Shown here: positions 17,991 to 26,373 of the stretch, one piece after another
How the letters are laid out: every line of letters begins with the position of its first letter
How positions within the stretch are numbered: position 1 is the first letter of the stretch
From: Alicyclobacillus fastidiosus
GTDB lineage: Bacteria > Bacillota > Bacilli > Alicyclobacillales > Alicyclobacillaceae
Direction: 5' to 3'
DNA: 64,000 bases
Assembly (NCBI RefSeq): GCF_026651875.1
Contig: NZ_CP104067.1
Span: 62,001-126,000, forward strand
The notes under the pieces: generated by a model
What the model saw: only the letters and a program-made list of their open reading frames with translations
What the model was told of the DNA's origin: nothing
Database searches by the model: none
Position numbers and translations under genes: made by a program

Positions 17991-19136
17991 ATGACGTCAG
18001 ACCGGATAGCTGCAATTGTCGGTGTCGCCGAATCTGATCTGGGCTATACGCCGGGTAAAACGGTCCTGCAATTGCAAGCGCAGGCAGCGAAGGCTGCCCT
18101 TGCAGAAGCAGGTTTCACCAAGGATGACGTGGATGCTGTCTTCACAGCGGGCAATTGGGCATGGGCACCGAATCTCATGTTGGCGGAGTATCTTGGCATT
18201 CAGCCGAAATTTACCGACGGTACGAACATCGGCGGGAGTTCCTTCGAAGCTCACGTCGGTCATGCGATGGCGGGCATCAAGGCAGGACTGTTCGATGTCG
18301 CATTAATCACGTACGGCAGTACGCAGAAATCGAATCGGGGCAGAATGGCGATGTCTCCATACGTCACATTGACAGAACAGTTTGAACGTTGGTGCGGATT
18401 ACCGACTCCTGTCGGCGCGTATGCGATGGCTGCGATGCGCCACATGCACCAATATGGCACCACGAGTGAACAACTTGCTGAAATTGCCGTTGCGACGAGA
18501 AAGTGGGCAACGATGAATGAGAAGGCCATGATGCGGGATCCCATTACGATTGACGACGTGTTGAATTCGCGCTGGATTGCAGAACCGCTTCACTTGCTCG
18601 ACTGTTGTCTCGTGACAGACGGCGGTGGCGCCGTGGTTGTCGCGTCGAAGCAGGCGGCAGCCAGAGCAAAGACAAAACCGGTCTGGATTTTGGGGCACGG
18701 GGAGACGCATACGCACAACAGCATCGTCAACATGCCAGATTTGACGGTAACCGGAGCGCGAGAGTCGGGCCGCAAAGCGTTTGAGATGGCCGGTATCGGC
18801 CATCATGAGATCGATGTGGCAGAGATTTACGATTCGTTCACCATTACCGTCCTGTTGACGTTGGAAGCGCTCGGTTTCTGTCAGTTTGGTGAAGGTGGCG
18901 CGTTTGTGAGTGGTGGACGGACTGCTCCAGGCGGAGACTTCCCGATGAACACGAACGGCGGTGGCCTTTCCTATTGTCATCCGGGGATGTACGGCATCTA
19001 TCTTCTCATTGAAGCCGCGAGGCAGTTGCGGGGAGAGTGTGGAGATAGGCAAGTGGCGGACGCAAAAATCGCCTTGGTCAACGGCACTGGCGGTGTCCTA
19101 TCTTCTACTTCTACTGTGATACTAGGGAGGGATTGA
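17991..19136 (+). CDS. thiolase-fold protein lacking the nucleophilic cysteine, aldolase-like
   Basis: 381 residues of the SCP2-thiolase/lipid-transfer type. I start at the ATG at 17991, with GAGGTGATG upstream. Where true thiolases have Asn-x-x-Cys, this protein reads TDGTNIGGSSFEAHVGHA, so the cysteine is missing. The late segment NTNGGGLSYCHPGMYGIY keeps the HP motif and offers a tyrosine, and AEIYDSFTI another. Cysteine-less members paired with a DUF35 protein, such as Ltp2, are retro-aldolases that cut a 3-hydroxyacyl-CoA side chain. The next gene is exactly such a DUF35 protein, starting one base after this stop, so the aldolase call is well supported but not proven. Confidence 0.8.
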   Translation: MTSDRIAAIVGVAESDLGYTPGKTVLQLQAQAAKAALAEAGFTKDDVDAVFTAGNWAWAPNLMLAEYLGIQPKFTDGTNIGGSSFEAHVGHAMAGIKAGLFDVALITYGSTQKSNRGRMAMSPYVTLTEQFERWCGLPTPVGAYAMAAMRHMHQYGTTSEQLAEIAVATRKWATMNEKAMMRDPITIDDVLNSRWIAEPLHLLDCCLVTDGGGAVVVASKQAAARAKTKPVWILGHGETHTHNSIVNMPDLTVTGARESGRKAFEMAGIGHHEIDVAEIYDSFTITVLLTLEALGFCQFGEGGAFVSGGRTAPGGDFPMNTNGGGLSYCHPGMYGIYLLIEAARQLRGECGDRQVADAKIALVNGTGGVLSSTSTVILGRD

Positions 19137-19137
19137 T

Positions 19138-19548
19138 ATGGAGAGCCGTTTTCCATTACCCGTTCGTGACGGTGATTCAGCGCCCTACTGGGAAGGCGTC
19201 GATGAGGGTCAATTGCGCATTCAAAAGTGTCAGACCTGCGAGCGACACATTTTTTATCCAAGATCCATTTGTCCACATTGTTTTTCAGACGTAATTGATT
19301 GGGTGACAGCCAGCGGCGCCGGTCGCATTTACGCTTACACCGTGGTACATCGGTCATTCGGTCCATTTGCGGAGGAGACGCCGTTTGTCGTCGCCATTGT
19401 CGAACTGGCCGAGGGCGTGCGCATGATGACGCGCACCAAAGGGCCGCGTGACCTAGTCCGCATTGGCGCACCTGTTCGCGTCACGTTTGAGAAAATCGAC
19501 GACAACCTGACCCTCCCCTACTTCGAAGTTGTGGACGACGCGGACTAA
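19138..19548 (+). CDS. DUF35/ChsH2-like zinc-ribbon OB-fold protein
   Basis: 136 residues. The rubredoxin-like zinc site is CQTCERHIFYPRSICPHC, followed by the OB-fold part with GRIYAYTVVH. Such DUF35 proteins bind and stabilise thiolase-fold aldolases or thiolases and help bind CoA. GGGAGGG precedes the ATG. Adjacency (one base) to the thiolase-fold gene predicts a stable complex. Confidence 0.9.
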   Translation: MESRFPLPVRDGDSAPYWEGVDEGQLRIQKCQTCERHIFYPRSICPHCFSDVIDWVTASGAGRIYAYTVVHRSFGPFAEETPFVVAIVELAEGVRMMTRTKGPRDLVRIGAPVRVTFEKIDDNLTLPYFEVVDDAD

Positions 19549-19581
19549 GTCTTTGAATTTGAGTTGGGAAAAGAGGTCTAT

Positions 19582-20370
19582 GTGACGATGTACAACTTTA
19601 CAGGCAAACGGGTCCTGGTGACTGGGGCATCACAGGGTATCGGGGAACATATCGTGTACGGCTTTGCAGAAGCTGGTGCAAAGGTTGCTCTGCTGTCGCG
19701 GCGCGAAGAGAAATTGCTGTGGGTGAAGGCGCAGCATCCTAAGCTCGTAGAGGCACCAGTGTACGCGGCGGACGTGCGAGACGAGCACGCCATCGCGTGC
19801 GTCTTTGATGATATCGAGAGAAATTTCGGCGGGATCGACATTTTGATCAACAATGCTGGTGGCAGTTTCTATGCGAAGGCAGCAGATTTGAGCCCGAACG
19901 GGTTTGCGTCGGTGCTCAACATCAATCTGCTGGGGCCGTACATCCTTTCCAAAGCCGCGTTTCGGCTGATGTCTGAACAACGTCGAGGGGTAATTGTTAA
20001 CATCGGCTCGGTCGCCGGCCGCGACAGTGCGCCGGGCATGGTCGCGTACGGTGCTGCGAAGGCGGGACTCGTCAACATGACGCGCACCTTGGCCACCGAA
20101 TGGGGCCCCTTGGGGATCCGAGTCAACACGGTCGCACCAGGGCCGATTCTCACGGATGCAGCAAAGGACGTGCTTTATCAGAATTCGGCGAAGCGGATTG
20201 AGCGAGCAGGCAAAACGAGATCCGTCGGGCGGCTAGGCGTTCCTGCCGACGTCGTGGAGGCAGTCCTGTATTTAGCATCGCCATCTGCAGCATTTATCAA
20301 CGGGACCACGTTGTACGTCGACGGTGGACCTACGGTGGCTCCCGTGGTGGATCAGGAGGTGGTTGAGTGA
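19582..20370 (+). CDS. SDR-family oxidoreductase
   Basis: 262 residues from GTG 19582 (AGAGG five bases before; ATG at 19588 is an alternative). Motifs TGASQGIG, NNAGG, Ser in NIGSVAG and YGAAKAG show a classical SDR. The ending INGTTLYVDGG is typical of acyl-CoA or keto-ester reductases. It is the second dehydrogenase in the cluster. The following ligase gene starts inside its stop codon (4-bp overlap GTGA). Confidence 0.88.
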   Translation: MTMYNFTGKRVLVTGASQGIGEHIVYGFAEAGAKVALLSRREEKLLWVKAQHPKLVEAPVYAADVRDEHAIACVFDDIERNFGGIDILINNAGGSFYAKAADLSPNGFASVLNINLLGPYILSKAAFRLMSEQRRGVIVNIGSVAGRDSAPGMVAYGAAKAGLVNMTRTLATEWGPLGIRVNTVAPGPILTDAAKDVLYQNSAKRIERAGKTRSVGRLGVPADVVEAVLYLASPSAAFINGTTLYVDGGPTVAPVVDQEVVE

Positions 20371-22496
20371 GTACACTAACGAGTCCGGAGCGGTTATGCC
20401 AATTCTTCCATCCGAAAAGCATTGCGCTCGTTGGTGCGACAGATAAATCGAGATGGTCACTTTTCACTTATCTAAATGTGAAGAGTTTTGGGGGGCGAGA
20501 CGGAGCGACGATTCACTGTGTTCATCCGAAGCATGCCGTGGTGCACGGACAGAAGGCGGTCGCATCATTGCTCGATATCGAGGAACCGGTTGATCTCGCA
20601 TATGTCATGGTGCCAACCACCCAGGTGCTGCAAGTTCTGAGAGACGCGGATGCGGCGAACATTCGCAATCTGGTGATCCTCACATCGGGATTTAGCGAGA
20701 TCGGACCAGAGGGGAGTGCGTTGGAACGCGAGGTGCTCGAATTTGCAGAGTCGCACAACCAAGTGCTGCTCGGCCCAAATGGCAACGGGTTCGTGAATGT
20801 CTCCGCTCAGTTGACGCCGTACGGCCTTCCGATCACGCCGCCGTTGAAGCCTGGCCCTGTGGGGATTGTCCTGCAGAGCGGCGCTTTGGCCAGTACAGTT
20901 CTGACGCTTGCACAAGCACGAAACGTGGGGCTCAGTCTGTTGGTGTCCATGGGCAACGAAACGATGATGTCGGCGACGGACGTCATGGACTATTTAATTG
21001 AGGACGAATCGACGAAAGTCCTCGCAGTCTTCCTGGAGTCGATTCGTCAGCCGAAGGAATTTGAGTGCATTGCAAAGAAAGCCCTGGCACATGGTAAGCC
21101 CATTGTTGCGATGAAAATCGGCCGCAGCGAACACAGCGCCAAAACGGCGATGGCTCATACAGGTGCGCTCGTCGGCGACGATGCCGTCAATGATGCGGCA
21201 TTCCGTCAACTGGGAGTTATCCGCGTGCACTCCTTGGAAGATCTCATTACGACAGCAGGTCTTCTTGGCTATACGCCGCCCTTGACCGGCCGCCGATTAG
21301 GTGTCGTAACGCCGTCTGGCGGGGCGTGCGACATCTTGTCCGATCGCGCTACTGACGAAGGTATCCTTTTGCCAGAGTTCGCCCCGGAGACGGTCGATCG
21401 ATTGAAAGAGATTGTACCCACCTTCTCCACGGTTCACAATCCACTGGATGTCACAGGCTTCGTCGTAGTCGATGGCACCCTGATGCGCCGTGCACTCGCT
21501 GTGGTCTCGAATGACCCAGGCTTTGATTTTCTCTTATGCCTAACGGATCCGCCGAGAGCGGAACCAGAGGATGTCGGCCCCTTGTTCGACCAATATGGGC
21601 AACTTCGAGACGTCATTCAACGGTCCAACATTCCTATCGTCATCGTGAGCAACAGCTCTATCGACATCACACCATTTGGTCGATCCGTTCTCGAAAAGTT
21701 CAATTTACACTTCGTCGGCGGGATGGAACACGGCATGTCTGCTCTTGGGAAGGCCGTGTGGTGGCACGAAAAATACCGTGAAACGAAAGCCCAATCGCAT
21801 GCGTACGAAATCCCGCGAGGACCAGAGGGGCGGTTGCCTGCAGGAGAATGGAGCGAACACGCGGCACGGGCTTTTTTGGCGGAACATGGTGTGCCGGTTG
21901 TGCCTGGCGTGCTTGCAGGGACATTGGATGAAGCCATCAATGCGGCGAACTCCGTCGGCTATCCGGTCGTGTTAAAAGTTCAGTCTCCCGATATTCAGCA
22001 CAAGAGTGATGTCGGTGGCGTTGCTTTAGGGCTTCAATCTGAAGCGGAGGTTCGGGACGCATTTGAGAGGATTCTCGCATCAGTCAAACAGCACGTCCCA
22101 AACTGCCAACTAGACGGCATTCTCGTCTCCCCGATGCGGGGGGATGGCATTGAGATGTTGGTCGGGGTCGTTCGTGATGCGCTCTGGGGCCCAGTGCTTG
22201 CCGTGGGCATGGGGGGGATCTTTGTCGAAGTCCTCAAGGACACGAGTCTACGTGTCCTGCCGGTGACGCACAATGACATCCGTGGCATGTTGCAGGAGCT
22301 GCGCAGCGGATCGCTCCTACAGGGCGTTCGTGGTAGAACAGGGGCTGACCTAGACCGGTTGGTAGACGTCATCTATCAAATTGCTCAGGTCGCCGTTTGT
22401 CACGCCGAACAATTGCGGGCGCTTGAAGTGAATCCACTGTGGGTACGCGGTTCGCACGTTGAAGCACTCGATGCACTGGTGTCTATAGAGAACTGA
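20367..22496 (+). CDS. ADP-forming acetyl/acyl-CoA synthetase, fused alpha and beta subunits
   Basis: 709 residues. CoA-binding domain first (FHPKSIALVGATDKSRW, then GPNGNGFVN), then the succinyl-CoA-ligase-like domain with the phospho-histidine segment MAHTGALVGDDAV, and finally an ATP-grasp domain starting EHAARAFLAEHGVPVVPG with VLKVQSPDIQHKSDVGGV. It would activate a carboxylic acid to its CoA ester with ATP, giving ADP and phosphate. It starts at GTG 20367, coupled to the upstream SDR. It is the probable entry enzyme of the pathway. Confidence 0.92.
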   Translation: MSTLTSPERLCQFFHPKSIALVGATDKSRWSLFTYLNVKSFGGRDGATIHCVHPKHAVVHGQKAVASLLDIEEPVDLAYVMVPTTQVLQVLRDADAANIRNLVILTSGFSEIGPEGSALEREVLEFAESHNQVLLGPNGNGFVNVSAQLTPYGLPITPPLKPGPVGIVLQSGALASTVLTLAQARNVGLSLLVSMGNETMMSATDVMDYLIEDESTKVLAVFLESIRQPKEFECIAKKALAHGKPIVAMKIGRSEHSAKTAMAHTGALVGDDAVNDAAFRQLGVIRVHSLEDLITTAGLLGYTPPLTGRRLGVVTPSGGACDILSDRATDEGILLPEFAPETVDRLKEIVPTFSTVHNPLDVTGFVVVDGTLMRRALAVVSNDPGFDFLLCLTDPPRAEPEDVGPLFDQYGQLRDVIQRSNIPIVIVSNSSIDITPFGRSVLEKFNLHFVGGMEHGMSALGKAVWWHEKYRETKAQSHAYEIPRGPEGRLPAGEWSEHAARAFLAEHGVPVVPGVLAGTLDEAINAANSVGYPVVLKVQSPDIQHKSDVGGVALGLQSEAEVRDAFERILASVKQHVPNCQLDGILVSPMRGDGIEMLVGVVRDALWGPVLAVGMGGIFVEVLKDTSLRVLPVTHNDIRGMLQELRSGSLLQGVRGRTGADLDRLVDVIYQIAQVAVCHAEQLRALEVNPLWVRGSHVEALDALVSIEN

Positions 22497-22540
22497 CAGG
22501 CTGGCGGCGTCAAGTCGCCTAGCTCAACTATCAAAGTTTT

Positions 22541-22555
22541 TTGAAAACGGTTACA
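22541..22555. promoter_or_regulatory. cre-like site for CcpA
   Basis: TTGAAAACGGTTACA matches the catabolite-responsive element consensus WTGNAANCGNWNNCW at every position. It lies 144 bp before the transporter start, in the 200-bp gap that separates it from the ligase gene. This suggests carbon catabolite control of uptake; binding is inferred. Confidence 0.5.
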
Positions 22556-22698
22556 TTTTCCGCTAGCAGAGGGAATATATAGATACCCAAGAGCGAGGAA
22601 AAGGGTTGCGTTCATCTGATTATATCTGAATATTAAAACTAATGTGAAGTCGGTAAGGGGCAAAATCGCAACCGCCCGAGTAGAGGAGGATAAAGCGT

Positions 22699-23997
22699 AT
22701 GATGAGTTGGGTACAATCTCGATACATCATGAAGTATCCAGTCGGCTGGATGCGCGTAGGTTTGCTTGCCCTCGTGATTATTGCCAACATTGTCGCAAAC
22801 TATGAAGGGGAACTGGCACCAGTCGTTCCCATCATGCTTCCAGACTTGCATTTATCTTTGACGGACTACGGTTTCATCGTTGCAGGGAGTGCTGTCATTT
22901 CAGCGATTGTGGCGCTTATCTCTGGTCCATGGATCGACAAGTACGGACGTATGTTCTTTGTTGTCGCAGGAACGCTCGTCACCGCCATTGCTGTGTTCGC
23001 AATGTGCCTCGTTCACAACACAACGCAATTTATTATTGTTCGTTTCATCATGGCCATCATTCTAGGTGTCTGCATTCCGGCGACGACAGGGCTGATTCGG
23101 GACTTTACACCACGTGTTGGACGCGCCTTAGGCTTTGGACTTTGGACCTTCGGCCCGGTAGGAGCGAACTACTTGGCTGCGGGTGTCGCGGGTGCTACAT
23201 TGCCGAAGTTTCACAATACGTGGCAATCGCAGTTTGTCATTATGGGCATCTTCTGTCTCATCGTCGCGCTGATTGTTGCCTTCCTCATTCGCGATTTGTG
23301 TCCTGGTCTACGCGCCCAAATCGTTCAAGACCATAACGATGTTGCGAGTGTCAACCAGTCTTCAAAGGATAAAGATGAAACCATCGCGTCGACGAAACTG
23401 GTGTATGGTTCGTTTCGCATTTGGGCCCTGGCAGTCGGTATCGTCCTGTTCCTGCTCTTGTACTTCTTTAACCAAGCATTTGGCCCGGTGTATTTAACGA
23501 CCGTGTTCAAGTATTCGCCGGCAAAAGCGTCTACCTTTGCTAGTTACTTCTGGCTTGCCAACATGGTTGCGTTGGTCGTGGTTGGTTGGCTGTCCGACAG
23601 ATTGCGACTGCGCAAAATCTTTTCCTTCATCGGTGTCATCGGCTTACTCCTCTTTATGTACTTCTGGATTCACCTAATCGGTCATCATGTGTCAACTGGA
23701 ACCATGATACTGTACAACTCATTGTCAGGTGTTCTCCTTGGGATTGGGTTTGGACCTTGGATGGCCTTGTTCTCAGAAAACCTTGAAGACATTCATCCAA
23801 CCTTGCAGGCAACTGGCTGGGCAATCTGGGCATTTGCGACCAATGTCCTTGTGGCTGTTGCTGGGTCCATCACCTTTCCAGTCGCAGATAAATATGGCTT
23901 TGGCGCTTGGTTCGACGTGTGCTGGATAGGTGCCGCGGTTTACGGTGTTCTCATCTTTGTCGGTCGAGGACCTTGGTTCAAGAGCAAACGCGCCTGA
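22699..23997 (+). CDS. MFS transporter, probable organic-acid uptake
   Basis: 432 residues with about 12 hydrophobic segments. The loop between segments 2 and 3 reads SGPWIDKYGRMFFVVAG, a classic MFS motif, and the second-half equivalent is VGWLSDRLRLRKIF. GAGGAGG precedes the ATG. A cre-like site and a possible separate promoter lie upstream. The neighbouring CoA ligase suggests import of an organic acid. Substrate not determinable. Confidence 0.88.
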   Translation: MMSWVQSRYIMKYPVGWMRVGLLALVIIANIVANYEGELAPVVPIMLPDLHLSLTDYGFIVAGSAVISAIVALISGPWIDKYGRMFFVVAGTLVTAIAVFAMCLVHNTTQFIIVRFIMAIILGVCIPATTGLIRDFTPRVGRALGFGLWTFGPVGANYLAAGVAGATLPKFHNTWQSQFVIMGIFCLIVALIVAFLIRDLCPGLRAQIVQDHNDVASVNQSSKDKDETIASTKLVYGSFRIWALAVGIVLFLLLYFFNQAFGPVYLTTVFKYSPAKASTFASYFWLANMVALVVVGWLSDRLRLRKIFSFIGVIGLLLFMYFWIHLIGHHVSTGTMILYNSLSGVLLGIGFGPWMALFSENLEDIHPTLQATGWAIWAFATNVLVAVAGSITFPVADKYGFGAWFDVCWIGAAVYGVLIFVGRGPWFKSKRA

Positions 23998-24082
23998 AAC
24001 AATATGCCGCGTGTGGCGGTGGCCGCGCGCGGCAGGGCAACGCAAGAAAGTAAGTTGGAAGAAATCATAGGGAGGAAACAAC

Positions 24083-24608
24083 ATGGATCGAGATCCAGTG
24101 ATTATCGCGGCCGTTCGCACGCCGATTGCCCGCATGGGTGGCGCGCTTGCGTCCGTTCCCCCACATTATTATGCGGCTACCGTAATTGCGGAGTCCATTT
24201 CGCGTGCCAATGTACAGCCAGACATGATAGATGATGTCGTGATGGGCAACGTCCTGGGAGGAGGCGGTAATATTGCACGCGTGTCAGCGCTGAAAACAGC
24301 GTTATCGCTTGCCATTCCAGGCCTAACGGTGGATCGACAATGCGGGTCAGGACTGAACGCCCTTCATATAGCGGCACAAGCCATCCAGGCGGGAGACGGC
24401 GATATCTACATCGCCGGCGGGGTAGAGAGTTACAGTCAAGCACCTTATATGATGGCCAAGCCAACGACTCTGTACAGCTTGCAACCTCCTCAATTTCAAC
24501 GATTAAAATTGTCGCCGCGCGAAGTCGGAAACCCGCCGATGGGCATTACGGCAGAAAATCTCGCAAAGAAATACGAGATTAGTCGTGAAGAACAGGATCA
24601 GTTTGCCC
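24083..24608 (+). pseudogene. acetyl-CoA acetyltransferase (thiolase), truncated by a MITE
   Basis: The N-terminal 175 residues of a classical thiolase: IIAAVRTPIARMGG and the nucleophile motif DRQCGSGLNALHIA are intact. After REEQDQFA the reading frame enters the 109-bp MITE at 24609 and stops. Sequence beyond the MITE does not continue the thiolase, so the C-terminal half (with GHPxG and CxG) is deleted, not merely interrupted. The gene had AGGGAGG before its ATG and was the last of the catabolic run. Its loss leaves the cysteine-less homologue as the only thiolase-fold enzyme here. Confidence 0.85.
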
Positions 24609-24717
24609 GGTTCTGGTGCAAAAAATTTTAGGCACGCCATATATAGTGAACATGGACCTGATTTGATTCAAAATCCCGTCCAGATATGGTGTGTACAAAT
24701 ATTTTTGCACCAGAACC
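24609..24717. mobile_element. 109-bp MITE with IS6-type terminal repeats
   Basis: Both ends read GGTTCTGGTGCAAAAA inward, the same ends as the IS6-family element at 35144-35971. The inside has no gene. One half is similar to the 100-bp copies at 38707 and 39532 (for example ACACCATAT in the left arm when reversed). The flanking 8-mers differ, so a deletion or other rearrangement followed insertion. Confidence 0.85.
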
Positions 24718-24985
24718 ACCCGCTCAAGGTCCAATGCGTTATTCGTGTTATCGAGCACCAACAGCCCCCCTCTACACAACTGCATGCCATCTATCTCTGA
24801 CATACACACTCTGGTGTAACATCACACGGTCCTTCCTTTCAAGAGACAGGGCTGGCTACCGTGGTACAATAGTGACAAAAGTGGGCTTGACTCGGGCGAA
24901 TGTAGGCGTCGTGAAGTAAGCCGCATCACGTCTGTATATCCGTATGTAGTGCAGGAGGTTAACCAATCAACAAGAATGGATCAAC
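24718..24985. other. intergenic, no gene seen
   Basis: About 270 bp between the MITE and a small reading frame. A TGGTACAATA near 24860 could be a -10 element. An AGGAGGT at 24952 is followed by no well-spaced ATG. Confidence 0.35.
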
Positions 24986-25159
24986 ATGTTCGTAATAAAA
25001 GGAGCAGGCAGCAGAAAGACAGGCTTTCGAGCAATCAGCGAGGTCGTGTCGGCTCGTGGTCATGGTAACCGAGACCTGATTACGTTGCTTCTGGACAAGG
25101 TGATGCAATCTAACGACCCAAAGTATCTTCCGCTGCTTTCGGAGGTGGGAACCGATTGA
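24986..25159 (+). CDS. 57-residue hypothetical protein, doubtful
   Basis: A short frame (MFVIKGAGSRKTGF, then LITLLLDKVMQSNDPKYLPLL) that reads like coding sequence but has its ribosome-binding site (AGGAGGT at 24952) too far away. It could be the tail of a gene truncated upstream. No family recognised. A 24-bp direct repeat starts 36 bases after it. Confidence 0.3.
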   Translation: MFVIKGAGSRKTGFRAISEVVSARGHGNRDLITLLLDKVMQSNDPKYLPLLSEVGTD

Positions 25160-25194
25160 GTATATAAGGTTCAGGTGATGATTCGCCGAGTCAT

Positions 25195-25218
25195 TCAACA
25201 ACTGGAGTCATGCAGAAC
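25195..25218 (+). repeat. 24-bp direct repeat, first copy
   Basis: TCAACAACTGGAGTCATGCA plus four more bases recurs without mismatch at 26350-26373. The two copies bracket the zinc-finger/TPR gene. Confidence 0.8.
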
Positions 25219-25249
25219 GTAACAACTCATAGAAAGGACCAGACGCAAG

Positions 25250-26341
25250 ATGAAAAGGACACCGAAAACATCACCTAAGGTGCAGATGAATCCGCGGCTG
25301 ATGGCAGCTATTGGAATTGAGCGACAAGAGAACAACACATCAGTTGTACAGCTCTCTGCGTTGCCTGGCACATATGCAGAGATCGTTCATCGCAAACGGC
25401 AGTATGTTCCGAACGATTACACAGAGAACAAACAATGGTTGACATGTCGCGGGTGCGGCCGGCGGGGTCAATATGACCTCGGCCTGATTGTGGTTCATCC
25501 GGAATTATTCCAAAAAACAAATCCATTCGCCCATGCTGGTCACGAAGAAGAGAGTCTTGGACAAGTAGCGCAGGATATTTATGATTACATTCAGTTTACG
25601 GGGTATTTCCGATGCAAGCATTGCAATGGGGGAGGGGAGTGGTCGTTCGGGAATGACTTTATAATGTTCCTCCTAGCAGCCACGCTTCGATGGAGTGTAA
25701 CGGATGACGATGATGGATCGGTGGTTCAGTTCGGTAGCTTTCAATCCTTCGATGGACATGAACCCAAGTCGGCGACGGATGCGGAGGAGCATTTGCTTGA
25801 CCTAATTGTGCAAAAACCAGATGACGCATTTCTGTGGAACCGCCTTGGCAATGTGTATCGACGTGGTGGTGCGCCTGAGCTTGCTGTTGTTGCCTTCGAA
25901 CAATCTCTTCGCAATGACAGTGCTCAGGTAGAGTCGCACGCATCACTGGCCAATATTCTCTACCACATTGACGAACTTGAAGCTTGCATCCGTCATTCTC
26001 ATTTAGCCCTTGCCCATGCGAGGTTCTACACTAAGCTCGAGTTTACTGAACGCCATAAAATGATTCGTCTGTTGCTTCGCAATTTGCTTGATGCATCGAT
26101 GGCTCTGGATAACACTGACTTGTTTCTGCCCTCCAGGGAATTGATGGAAGCTGCCGCTTTTCACCACGGAAAACCTGTTGCAGAGTCAGATGGAATTCTG
26201 GATCTTCGCTCATTTGATTTATATCTCGATGACATCGACAGCTTTGCAGGCCTTGCGGATGTTTACGTTGGTTCACTAGGGCGAACGCGAAAATCGACAG
26301 GGTCCAGGCATCACAAAAAGAAAAAGAAGCGCAAGAGATAG
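25250..26341 (+). CDS. zinc-finger and TPR protein, unknown function
   Basis: 363 residues. Two CxxC pairs, CRGCG (residues 64-68) and CKHC (residues 121-124), probably form one zinc site. Residues 185-270 look like tetratricopeptide repeats (AFLWNRLGNVYRRGGAPELAVVAFEQSL, then SHASLANILYHIDELEACI). The protein ends in a very basic tail (HHKKKKKKRKR type), suggesting nucleic-acid or membrane contact. The start at 25250 follows GAAAGGA weakly. It is bracketed by a 24-bp direct repeat. I recognise no named family. Confidence 0.6.
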   Translation: MKRTPKTSPKVQMNPRLMAAIGIERQENNTSVVQLSALPGTYAEIVHRKRQYVPNDYTENKQWLTCRGCGRRGQYDLGLIVVHPELFQKTNPFAHAGHEEESLGQVAQDIYDYIQFTGYFRCKHCNGGGEWSFGNDFIMFLLAATLRWSVTDDDDGSVVQFGSFQSFDGHEPKSATDAEEHLLDLIVQKPDDAFLWNRLGNVYRRGGAPELAVVAFEQSLRNDSAQVESHASLANILYHIDELEACIRHSHLALAHARFYTKLEFTERHKMIRLLLRNLLDASMALDNTDLFLPSRELMEAAAFHHGKPVAESDGILDLRSFDLYLDDIDSFAGLADVYVGSLGRTRKSTGSRHHKKKKKRKR

Positions 26342-26349
26342 GTTAGTAC

Positions 26350-26373
26350 TCAACAACTGGAGTCATGCAGAAC
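26350..26373 (+). repeat. 24-bp direct repeat, second copy
   Basis: Second perfect copy of the repeat at 25195-25218, nine bases after the end of the TPR gene. Confidence 0.8.

Noticed and set aside
16510-19471. Several long minus-strand frames in the catabolic cluster
   Set aside because: They are shadows of the well-supported plus-strand genes, caused by GC-rich codon use.
24600-24725. Thiolase gene merely interrupted by the MITE
   Set aside because: No thiolase sequence resumes after 24717 in any frame and the flanking 8-mers differ, so the 3' half is deleted.
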